Source: JAXDAY01 sp034679345
GTDB lineage: Bacteria > Eisenbacteria > RBG-16-71-46 > CAIMUX01 > VGJL01
Direction: 5' to 3'
DNA length: 64,000 nucleotides
Assembly: GCA_034679345.1 (NCBI GenBank)
Contig: JAXDAY010000034.1
Location: 1 to 64,000 of the forward strand
Shown here one piece after another: positions 7,551 through 14,693 of this stretch (within the stretch, counting starts at the first letter, position 1; the number at the start of each line of letters is the position of its first letter). The notes under the pieces were generated by a model, which did no database searches, was not told the DNA's origin, and saw only the letters and a program-made list of their open reading frames with translations. The translations under genes were made by a program, and so were the position numbers.

Positions 7551-9052
7551 TGCCACACGATCTCTTTGCCAAGGTGAGTAACGCCGAGTCGATCGAGATG
7601 ACCGATGTCCCCGTTCTCGCCGCCGCCGCGTTCCGGCATGCGGTGATCGAGGCCACGATCCGAGGGGGGAGGATTTCCGCGCTCTTCGCCGTGCCGCAAG
7701 GCGCCCACGAGGTGCGGATGTTCGCGGTCATCGCGAACGACGAGGCCGGAGATCTTGCCGTCTGCGGAACGGACGTGACGGAGGGCTTCGACTCGCTCAC
7801 CCCGGATTGCCCTCAGGCGCATTGGTTCGAGCGCGAGCTGGCGGAGCAATGGGGGATCGAGCCACGCGGCCATCCATGGCTCAAGCCGATTCGGTTTCAG
7901 CCGTCGATGGTGGAATCCCGAGGCCATGCTTCGTGCGGGGTGATGGACTACTACAAGGTCGAGGGCGAGGAAGTCCATGAGGTCGCCGTCGGTCCGGTCC
8001 ACGCCGGGGTGATCGAGCCTGGTCACTTCCGCTTTCAGTGCTACGGGGAAGAAGTGCTCCACCTCGAGATCTCCCTGGGGTACCAGCACCGCGGCGTGGA
8101 GCGTGCGCTCCGAGGCGGGCCCGACAAGCGGACGATTCCCTATATCGAAACCCTGGCCGGCGACACCACGGTTGGACACGCGCACGCCTACTGCCAGGCG
8201 GTCGAAGCGATTGCCGGAGTCAACGTGCCGCCCCGAGGCATGGCGATTCGTGGTATCGCCCTGGAACTCGAGCGGATTGCGAATCACATCGGCGACCTGG
8301 GAGCGCTGGCGGGGGACGTCGGGTATCTGCCGACCGCTTCGTACTGCGGACGCATCCGTGGGGACGTCCTGAACCTGACCGCGACGGCGTGCGGGAGTCG
8401 CTTCGGCCGTTCCTTGCTTCGTCCCGGGGGCGTGGCGTTCGACCTGAACGACGATCTGCTCCGTCAGATGGTGCCGCGCCTGAAAGCGGCTGCGAAGGAC
8501 ACGGCGATTGCGGACGCACTGCTCTGGGACAGTCCCTCTGTGATGGCTCGTTTCGAAGCAACCGGCCTCGTTCCACTGGAAGTCTGCGAAGAGCTCGGGC
8601 TGGTCGGTCCCGCCGCGAGAGCGTGCGGACTCGATCGTGATGTCCGCAAGGATCATCCCTTCGGCATGTATAGGTACGCGCATATTCCATCATGTACCTG
8701 GAAGACCGGGGATGTCTTCGGCCGGGCGCACGTCCGCTCGATCGAAATCCAACGCGCGTTCTCCTTCGTCCACGAGCAACTCGAGGCGCTGCCATCGGGC
8801 GAGGTCCGAGCCGAGCGCATCCCGGCGCTTGCGCCGAACAGGCTTGCGCTCTCTCTGGTCGAGGGCTGGCGGGGTGAGATCTGCCATGTGGCGATCACCG
8901 ATGATGAGGGGCGGTTCGTCTCGTACAAGATCGTCGATCCGTCATTCCACAACTGGTTCGGATTGGCATATGCGATGCGGGGGCAGCCGATCTCGGATTT
9001 CCCCCTCTGCAACAAGAGCTTCAACCTCTCCTATTGCGGGCACGACCTATGA
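7550..9052 (+). CDS. hyfG: Large (NuoC+NuoD-like) subunit of an Ehr-type complex, lacking most NiFe-ligand cysteines
   Basis: A 500-residue fusion of a NuoC-like N-terminal region (about 1-120, ending in HWFERELAEQWGI) and a NuoD/HyfG-like large-subunit domain. In NiFe hydrogenases the first motif is RxCGxC. Here the aligned stretch at 201-206 is TLAGDT, so both cysteines are replaced. The C-terminal DPCxxC motif is represented only by DFPLCNKS at 483-490, with one cysteine. The protein therefore should not bind a NiFe site. This is the signature of energy-converting hydrogenase-related (Ehr) complexes and of complex I itself. Its redox partner is unknown. Start and stop overlap both neighbours. 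Confidence 0.82.
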   Translation: MPHDLFAKVSNAESIEMTDVPVLAAAAFRHAVIEATIRGGRISALFAVPQGAHEVRMFAVIANDEAGDLAVCGTDVTEGFDSLTPDCPQAHWFERELAEQWGIEPRGHPWLKPIRFQPSMVESRGHASCGVMDYYKVEGEEVHEVAVGPVHAGVIEPGHFRFQCYGEEVLHLEISLGYQHRGVERALRGGPDKRTIPYIETLAGDTTVGHAHAYCQAVEAIAGVNVPPRGMAIRGIALELERIANHIGDLGALAGDVGYLPTASYCGRIRGDVLNLTATACGSRFGRSLLRPGGVAFDLNDDLLRQMVPRLKAAAKDTAIADALLWDSPSVMARFEATGLVPLEVCEELGLVGPAARACGLDRDVRKDHPFGMYRYAHIPSCTWKTGDVFGRAHVRSIEIQRAFSFVHEQLEALPSGEVRAERIPALAPNRLALSLVEGWRGEICHVAITDDEGRFVSYKIVDPSFHNWFGLAYAMRGQPISDFPLCNKSFNLSYCGHDL

Positions 9053-9807
9053 TCAAGCTCATTCTCGCAAGGCTGCGGCAGGGGTATCGCACGACCCCGT
9101 ATCCGAAAGGGCCGGCGCCCGTGTTGTCCGACCGATTCCGCGGATTGCCACGGATCCGTGAGGCCGCGTGCCGGGAAGGGTGCGCGGAGTGCGCGGAGGT
9201 CTGTCCCACGGGCGCAATCGGGCTGTCCGGTCGTGTGACGATCGATCTCGGAAAGTGCCTGTTCTGCACGGAGTGCGAAACCGTCTGCCCGGAAGGCTCG
9301 ATCACCTACACGGGCGATCATCGGCTCGCAGTGAGCAAGCGCGAAAACCTGCTGGTCGGCACGGACGAACTGCGCCTGGTCGTGGCTCTCGGCAGTCGGC
9401 TGCAGCGGCTCCTGGGTCGTTCCCTGAAGTTGCGGGTGGTGAGCGCGGGCGGGTGCAATGCCTGCGAGGCCGATACCAACGTGCTCACGACGATCGGCTG
9501 GGACATCGCCCGTTTCGGAATCCAGTTTGTCGCCTCGCCTCGCCACGCCGACGGTCTGCTGATCACGGGCCCCGTGACGGAGAACATGCGCGCCGCACTG
9601 AAGAAGACATACGACGCCGTCCCGGATCCGAAGATCGTGATTGCGGTTGGAGCGTGCGCCATCAGCGGCGGGCCGTACATCGACCATCCCGAGCAGCACA
9701 ACGGCGCTGCCACTTGCGTTCCCGTGGACCTATTCGTTCCGGGGTGTCCGCCTCATCCTCTGACGATTCTCGACGGTCTGCTCCGTCTTGTCGGGAGGTT
9801 GAAATAG
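9049..9807 (+). CDS. Fused 2[4Fe-4S] ferredoxin domain and NuoB/HyfI-like small subunit
   Basis: A 252-residue protein that merges two subunits usually encoded separately. Residues 36-85 hold two ferredoxin motifs: Cys41-45-48-52, spaced C-x3-C-x2-C-x3-C, and Cys70-73-76-80, spaced canonically. Residues about 110-250 are the NuoB/HyfI small subunit with Cys136, 139, 203 and 233 for the proximal N2-type cluster (GGCNACEAD, GACAISGG, PGCPPHP). It thus retains an electron wire of three clusters leading to the large subunit. ATGA overlap with the preceding gene. It is the last gene of the operon. Confidence 0.85.
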   Translation: MIKLILARLRQGYRTTPYPKGPAPVLSDRFRGLPRIREAACREGCAECAEVCPTGAIGLSGRVTIDLGKCLFCTECETVCPEGSITYTGDHRLAVSKRENLLVGTDELRLVVALGSRLQRLLGRSLKLRVVSAGGCNACEADTNVLTTIGWDIARFGIQFVASPRHADGLLITGPVTENMRAALKKTYDAVPDPKIVIAVGACAISGGPYIDHPEQHNGAATCVPVDLFVPGCPPHPLTILDGLLRLVGRLK

Positions 9808-10202
9808 CCGGATCGGAAGTGAAGGCCGCATCCACTGCGGGCGACCCGACTGGAGGGGCGGTCGATCACGGTTCGGCTCTCCACACCACTGGCCGATTCG
9901 CTCCAGCATGCTCCCCGTCTGGGGCCACCTCGGACTCCACGGCAGCTCAGCCCATAGGACGAAGGCCTCTCGCGATATCAAGCGATTCTTGCAGGAAGCC
10001 ATCGTCCGGGACGAACCGCAGCTGCAGTTGTGGCAGGGTGCAGTTGCTGGACGAGGCCCCTATCGCAATACATCACCGCGGAAGGTAGTTGCACTCGAGA
10101 GGGAGACGGCCGGGCGGCGGTCCAACAGACCGCTGTGCTCGCAGAGGTTGACACCAGCGCCCATCTGTGGTGAACATCCGCTCTGACAACAAGTTGTGGC
10201 GC
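9808..10202. other. Right end of element A; no convincing gene
   Basis: There is no start codon with a plausible ribosome-binding site or recognisable protein content. Only short GC-driven open frames occur. The last 55 bp resemble the segment before the intact tRNA-Ser at 16370-16426, which supports this being an element end. Confidence 0.5.
10148..10176 (+). promoter_or_regulatory. Putative promoter upstream of tRNA fragment 2
   Basis: TTGACA at 10148-10153, 17 bp, TGAACA at 10171-10176. The same layout (TTGACT, 17 bp, TGAACT) precedes the intact tRNA-Ser. The -35 is good and the -10 is poor, so promoter function rests mainly on the conservation between the two ends. Confidence 0.4.
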
Positions 10203-10246
10203 GGAGAGATGGCCGAGTGGTTGAAGGCGGCGGTCTCGAAAACCGC
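10203..10246 (+). repeat. tRNA-Ser(CGA) 5'-half fragment 2 (attachment-site remnant)
   Basis: Identical to the first 44 nt of the intact tRNA at 16427-16470, then divergent after ACCGC. It has no 3' half. It marks the junction between the two inferred elements. Its upstream sequence resembles that of the intact tRNA, whereas fragment 1 has a different upstream promoter. Confidence 0.85.
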
Positions 10247-10313
10247 GCGAAGGTATTCAGAGCTCGAATAGCCCCGGTCCGCCGAAGCGGCGTCGCGGCA
10301 ACGGAATAGGATG

Positions 10314-10346
10314 CGCCCCTTGGAGTTCCGGCTCCGAGGGGCGTTT
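10314..10346. terminator. Rho-independent-like hairpin
   Basis: A 12-bp stem, CGCCCCTTGGAG (10314-10325) against CTCCGAGGGGCG (10332-10343), has a 6-nt loop, one G-T pair and a short TTT tail. It would stop transcripts that enter from tRNA fragment 2 before they reach the repressor gene, and is strong in both directions. Confidence 0.6.
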
Positions 10347-10393
10347 CCATGGAGTCAGCTTACTTCGAGTCCCTTCCTGCCATTTCCTGTCTG

Positions 10394-10416
10394 AAACCGT
10401 GGCAAAACCGTAGCAG
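10394..10416 (+). repeat. Direct repeats, candidate arm-type integrase sites (left end of element B)
   Basis: AAACCGTGGCAA at 10394-10405 overlaps by one base AAACCGTAGCAG at 10405-10416. The second copy is identical to the tandem copies at 16339-16362 beside the right end. Same orientation at both ends. Confidence 0.45.
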
Positions 10417-10464
10417 GGGGAGAGGGGAGCAGGCGGCGGTCTTCTGGACCGCAAGCCCGTGCCC

Positions 10465-10500
10465 TTGACGCATACCATACATCTGCATACAGTGAGTATG
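10465..10500 (+). promoter_or_regulatory. Promoter with overlapping palindromic operator for the LexA-like gene
   Basis: TTGACG (10465-10470), a 17-bp spacer and TACAGT (10488-10493) form a promoter. The palindrome CATAC-AGTGA-GTATG at 10486-10500 overlaps the -10, and a further half-site CATAC occurs at 10471-10475. Binding there would block transcription, so this is a candidate autoregulatory operator. The expected start near 10500 leaves almost no leader before the ATG at 10505, and no Shine-Dalgarno sequence is visible. Confidence 0.55.
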
Positions 10501-10504
10501 TCTT

Positions 10505-11122
10505 ATGGATCAGGCCCCAGCAAAGCGGGAGCAGGAAGCTCTCCGATTCATCCGAAACGCGATAGTCCACGGCCAGGCGCCGTCCGTGCGGGAGCTCCAG
10601 GCTGCTTTGGGGTACCGCTCGCCGAGGTCGGCTGCGGAGATCATCGAGCGGCTGATCGCGGCAGGGTACCTCGGCCGCGGGACCGACCGCCGGCTGCAGC
10701 TCAGGCGGTTGCCAGAAACCGAGCGGGATCATGCCCTGACCGTCGACGTGCCGCTTGTGGGTACCGCCCCCTGCGGCGCCCCATTCCTTGCGGAGGAAAA
10801 CGTCGAGGCTACGATCCCGGTCTCTTTGGCCCTCGCAAGGCCGCCGCATCGCTACTTCCTCCTGCGGGCGGCGGGGGACTCGATGGATCTCGCCGGCATC
10901 CATGACGGCGATCTTGTGCTCGTTCGGCGGCAGCCTGTCGCCGAACCCGGGGAGCGGGTCGTGGCCCTGATTGACAGTGAGGCAACGATCAAGCAATACC
11001 AGCCGGCAGGGGATGTGGTCGTGCTCCAACCGCGATCACGGAACGCGAAGCACCGTCCGATCGTTGTCGACCAGGAATTCGAGATCCAAGGAGTGATCGT
11101 CGCAACGGTAACCATGCGTTGA
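10505..11122 (+). CDS. lexA: LexA-type repressor (S24 autoprotease)
   Basis: A 205-residue protein. Residues 8-60 are a LexA winged-helix domain (PSVRELQAALGYRSPRSAAE). Residues about 80-200 are the S24 autoprotease with nucleophile Ser126 (AAGDSMDLAGIHDGD) and general base Lys163 (ATIKQY). The cleavage site aligns with Cys90-Gly91 in GTAPCGAPF instead of the Ala-Gly of housekeeping LexA; Cys-Gly is known from UmuD and some phage repressors. It is therefore probably an element-borne DNA-damage-responsive repressor rather than the chromosomal SOS regulator. It overlaps the next gene as TGATG, so both are probably co-repressed through the operator upstream. Confidence 0.82.
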   Translation: MDQAPAKREQEALRFIRNAIVHGQAPSVRELQAALGYRSPRSAAEIIERLIAAGYLGRGTDRRLQLRRLPETERDHALTVDVPLVGTAPCGAPFLAEENVEATIPVSLALARPPHRYFLLRAAGDSMDLAGIHDGDLVLVRRQPVAEPGERVVALIDSEATIKQYQPAGDVVVLQPRSRNAKHRPIVVDQEFEIQGVIVATVTMR

Positions 11123-14100
11123 TGTCCATGATACCGCATCGACTTTGGTGGATGGTCCGCCCTCCTTCCCTTCGGCGAGATGTGACGAAGCGTCTGCCAC
11201 GAACGACCCCGCGTTCACTTCTGCAGTTCCTGTGGTCAGTCGTTGAACTCCTCTATTACCCTTCGATTCGTTCACTTCTCGGCGTCTCGACAGTTCTCGC
11301 CGTGCTGTTCGTGCTTGGGTGGTTCACTCCTTTAGGCGACCCGCAACCCTTTCCGCTCACGCCCCGACCGGGCCGATTCGCACTCGATCTGCTCCCGATC
11401 CTCGCCGGGATCTCGGCAGCGCTCTTTGCGCTCACCATCTTTGTTGCGCAGTCGCTTCGCGACGCCCGGAAGACCGACGTGGGCAGGATTCTCCTCAGAG
11501 AGTCTCTCCTCTTCCCCCTGGCAACGGGAACGATTGGCGTCTTCCTGTTATTCGCTGTCGTGCATACAACATCGCTTGTCGCGGGTGTCGCCGTTCTGCT
11601 GCTCGCCGTGCTTTTCATGCGGGCATTCTATCGTTCCATCCGCGTCCTACTCAATCCATCGCTCCTGAGGGAGAGGCGGCTGGCGCTGCTTGATGAGCGG
11701 TGCCGTGGTGCAGCGCGAGCCCAGGCTATTGCGCGAATGATGCAGAACGGATTCGTCGCGCTCACGAAGCAACTTGCGCACGTCGAATACAATCCGTTTT
11801 CTCATCCGGACACGGAGAAGGCGACTTCGTTCTTCTCATCCAGATCCGGTCGCATCGTTGATGTGCGACCGGATCGTCTGCAGGCACTGGATTCGTGGGT
11901 GGCGGTCCGTCTTCAATCCGATGACTCTGCGCGTCCGGCAGGAGAAGTGGAACCAGTAACTCGCAGCATCGCACGGGGACAAACAAGAGGCGACAGCAAG
12001 GCGTTGCGTCTCACCATACTACCTGGTGACACCGTGGAGGTTGGGAAACGGGTGGTGATGCAGACAACGCGCAACGTCCAACTCGATGGCGCGGCGAAGA
12101 AGCAGGCGGAAGCGCTGCTCGGATCATTGTTCAAGTGCGGAAACGGTGGGCACGAAGAGACCGAGCTGCAGGAGGAGCTCGAGAGGCTCTTGGAACTGGC
12201 AGCGGAGTCCCTCCGCGGCGGAGAACGTGAGGGATTGCGGTTTGCGGCGGATGGATACCGTACAGCTGCGGAGTCGTTCCTCTCTGTTTTGAAGGAATGC
12301 GGTGGCCTTCATGAAACCGCGGAACAGGCCAAAGCGGAGCTTTCCGGGTTCGGATCTGGGTGGACGCCCGTGGAGCTCATCGTTGACGACGTCACTGCGC
12401 TAATCGAGCTCACCGCGGAGCGAGGCGACCGGCGATCTGCATTCGAGATTGTTGCGATCCCGTACGCCCTCGCGGAGGCGGCGCTCGAAGCGAAGGACCT
12501 CTATCTCTTCTTGCGCGTGCTCCAGCTCGAGCAGCATCTCGGATGGGCTGCGCTGAAGTGGAACACTGCCGCCTCTGAAATCTTCTACCATCGCTCGTGG
12601 CACCAGCTTCAGGAGATCGGCCAGTATAGTATCCTCTTCCGGTACAAGGCGGCGAAAGACGAGGCGACCGCGGCATTCTATGAGGCCGCCTATGATCGTG
12701 TCCTCACGACCTATCAGCGACTGATCAAAGCCGTACTCGGAACGAAGGATCTCGAGCGCCTCACAAACCTGCTCGACAACTTCCAGCACTTTGCTCCGGA
12801 GTACTTCGAGCTTGACATCGATCATAGTACCTCTCGCGATCTGGGTGCGGAACCTGACTCTCTGACCAAGCGAAAGCGCGACATGGGCCGGCGGATACGG
12901 ATGGCCCAGGAGGAGGTACTCCTCGGCCTGACGGCGTATCAGCTGGCGCTCTGGAAGGCTCAACCCATCCCGGATCCTGGCATGCCCGACCCGGACGGTG
13001 ATGTGCTCAAGGAACTCCTTGCCCGGTTGCCGCAGGACGCCCCGCATCTCACCGAGGTGTTTCTCAAAGCCAGAGAAGCTTCGTGGAATAATCGGTGGGG
13101 TTGGACCGAGTGGGAAGGCGAAGGCCGGGTCGAAGGCGTTGTCTACAGCCCGGATTTCAGCAGCAAGCTGGATGAAGCGTACATCGTCGGTCTCCTCCGA
13201 ACACTCCGAGACGGCGTGCGCCTCGAGTCGGTCGGAGACTGTACCTTGAGTTTCGCGCAGGAGGTGGAGGGAGAGAACGCTGCGCTCGTCCGGCTCCTTA
13301 ACGTTATCGAGAGGAATCCCGAGCGGCTCGCGACAGTGCTGAGCCCAGATCAGCTGACGCGAACCGGGGAGGTGTTGGCGGCACTCCAGACGACAGCCGA
13401 GCATTTCCGTGAGAAGGAGCGGCGGGACATTGCCGCACGACCCCTAGATGAGTCCCGGATCATCACCTTTGGCAAGGAGTTGATTGCCGAGCGGGACCGC
13501 ACAGGAACGATTCGGGGCATCTTCCGGGCAATCGGCAACACGGAGCGCCGGGAGGCTGTGTTTCAGGATCCGGTACGAGCGCTCGGTATCGACACGATGT
13601 TCCCGAAAGAAGCGTTCTTCGAGGGCTGGCACGTGCACTACATGGACTTCGGCGCCAACTTCGGCCGAGCGTTTTCGGGTGGCGAAGACCGCGACTGCTT
13701 CAATGCCTGGTTTGCGGCTGGAGCAAAGCGTGTAGCCCCTGACATCTCTGGCTTTGAAGGGGTCCTCAAGACGGTACTCGCACAGGGAATCGCCAATGGG
13801 TGGAAGACGCCGGCCGTCATTGGCGGGCATGACCTGCTCATCGAGACCGGCATCTGGCGACGCGTACGCATGGAAGGCGCAGGACGTCAGGCAGGCAAAT
13901 ACGCAAACGTGCCGGGGTTTGAGGGGATGCTTGAGGTCGAAGGACAAGAGGTACCCGTGTTCAGGGCCGGCCGAGAGGACCTGAAAGCGGTGGCATGCGA
14001 TCTCTCCCGGCAGGGGCCGTTCACGGAAATTGCGCTGCTTCCGTCGTCTCGGTGGGAGGGCGCACGACAGGTTGACGGAATGCTCGTGAAGATCCGAGAC

Positions 14101-14313
14101 CTGAATGTGGACGAGGAAGAACGGGACCGTCTCCTTGCTGATCCGCCGCAGTGGCTGCAGAAGATCGAAGAAAGCGAGCGCGAGTCGTCCCTGCGGCGTC
14201 AAGTAACGATAGACATTCGCGGGAGCTCTGAGCTGCGAATAGATGGAGGAAGCACCGTGTCGCTCTCTGTCGGGGTCCCTAACAGCACGGAAGAGGCTGA
14301 AGATGAGGAGTAG
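11122..14313 (+). CDS. Large four-TM protein of unknown function, coupled to the LexA-like repressor
   Basis: 1063 residues from the ATG at 11122, which overlaps the repressor stop by one base. Four hydrophobic segments lie at about 53-70, 89-113, 129-149 and 152-170, and the layout resembles DUF2254-type membrane proteins. The remaining ~890 residues are soluble, rich in helix and in Glu/Arg, with a region near 330-480 of repeat-like helices and a C-terminal acidic tail (STEEAEDEE). I recognise no nuclease, helicase, NTPase or protease motif. A Trp-rich patch lies near 655-665. GC and codon use differ from the core genes downstream. The context, a damage-responsive repressor on a tRNA island, suggests a conditional effector such as a defence or abortive-infection protein, but this is inference. 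Confidence 0.6.
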   Translation: MSMIPHRLWWMVRPPSLRRDVTKRLPRTTPRSLLQFLWSVVELLYYPSIRSLLGVSTVLAVLFVLGWFTPLGDPQPFPLTPRPGRFALDLLPILAGISAALFALTIFVAQSLRDARKTDVGRILLRESLLFPLATGTIGVFLLFAVVHTTSLVAGVAVLLLAVLFMRAFYRSIRVLLNPSLLRERRLALLDERCRGAARAQAIARMMQNGFVALTKQLAHVEYNPFSHPDTEKATSFFSSRSGRIVDVRPDRLQALDSWVAVRLQSDDSARPAGEVEPVTRSIARGQTRGDSKALRLTILPGDTVEVGKRVVMQTTRNVQLDGAAKKQAEALLGSLFKCGNGGHEETELQEELERLLELAAESLRGGEREGLRFAADGYRTAAESFLSVLKECGGLHETAEQAKAELSGFGSGWTPVELIVDDVTALIELTAERGDRRSAFEIVAIPYALAEAALEAKDLYLFLRVLQLEQHLGWAALKWNTAASEIFYHRSWHQLQEIGQYSILFRYKAAKDEATAAFYEAAYDRVLTTYQRLIKAVLGTKDLERLTNLLDNFQHFAPEYFELDIDHSTSRDLGAEPDSLTKRKRDMGRRIRMAQEEVLLGLTAYQLALWKAQPIPDPGMPDPDGDVLKELLARLPQDAPHLTEVFLKAREASWNNRWGWTEWEGEGRVEGVVYSPDFSSKLDEAYIVGLLRTLRDGVRLESVGDCTLSFAQEVEGENAALVRLLNVIERNPERLATVLSPDQLTRTGEVLAALQTTAEHFREKERRDIAARPLDESRIITFGKELIAERDRTGTIRGIFRAIGNTERREAVFQDPVRALGIDTMFPKEAFFEGWHVHYMDFGANFGRAFSGGEDRDCFNAWFAAGAKRVAPDISGFEGVLKTVLAQGIANGWKTPAVIGGHDLLIETGIWRRVRMEGAGRQAGKYANVPGFEGMLEVEGQEVPVFRAGREDLKAVACDLSRQGPFTEIALLPSSRWEGARQVDGMLVKIRDLNVDEEERDRLLADPPQWLQKIEESERESSLRRQVTIDIRGSSELRIDGGSTVSLSVGVPNSTEEAEDEE

Positions 14314-14414
14314 CCGGAGTGGCAAGAGCCCGACGTTGAAGAGATCCTGCTGAGAATCCCACTCTCCACCCCGCCTTGACACCCCCCGCCAGTGTGGCAG
14401 GGTGAAGGAGGCCT

Positions 14415-14525
14415 ATGGGTGAGCTGCAATATATTGAACTGGCAGACATCCAAAGCGCGCTCCATAGCTATACACCGCCGCCTCGGACAGTGGAGGACCA
14501 ACGGGAGCGGTTGAATAGCACATGA
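14415..14525 (+). CDS. Small ORF, 36 residues, strong ribosome-binding site
   Basis: ATG at 14415 preceded by GTGAAGGAGG seven bases upstream, one of the best Shine-Dalgarno matches in the window. The product begins MGELQYIELADIQSAL and ends in TGA at 14523. No family recognised and no TM segment. It lies 101 bp after the large membrane protein and is followed by a hairpin at 14537. It may be a genuine small protein of element B, or the N-terminal stub of a gene whose remainder was lost when the IS256-type element inserted. Confidence 0.4.
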   Translation: MGELQYIELADIQSALHSYTPPPRTVEDQRERLNST

Positions 14526-14536
14526 GGAACGCGTCG

Positions 14537-14559
14537 GGGGGTCTGGTAGTTAGGCCCCC
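14537..14559. terminator. Hairpin after the small ORF
   Basis: GGGGGTCT (14537-14544), a 7-nt loop, and AGGCCCCC (14552-14559) form an 8-bp stem with one G-T pair, starting 11 bp after the small ORF stop. There is no T-tract, so it is only a weak terminator candidate. Confidence 0.35.
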
Positions 14560-14693
14560 TGTGATAGTGGAGTGTCGGGTGGTGAACTAATGGACGCGGG
14601 GTGAGAACTGTGATGGCTGTGCGTTAGGCCCGGCTTGTGCTGCAGGATGAACTGCGGCCAATGGATGAGAGTGGGATGTGCGCGGAAAAAAGA

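Larger units (their letters stand above)
1327..10202. mobile_element. Inferred integrative element A (tRNA-Ser island carrying the Ehr operon)
   Basis: This segment is bounded by tRNA-Ser(CGA) 5'-half fragments at 1327-1369 and 10203-10246. The sequence just before the right fragment (10148 onward) resembles the sequence just before the intact tRNA (16370 onward): both have TTGACW, 17 bp, TGAACW at nearly the same distance from the tRNA. This is expected if each element brings its own copy of the tRNA 5' half. The cargo is the HTH-EIIA regulator and the Ehr/hydrogenase-4-like operon. No integrase remains inside, so the element would be decayed. The boundaries are inferred. Confidence 0.5.

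Noticed and set aside
7550..9807. Annotation of the operon as an active NiFe hydrogenase 4
   Set aside because: The large subunit lacks both cysteines of the first NiFe motif and one of the second, so H2 chemistry is not supported.
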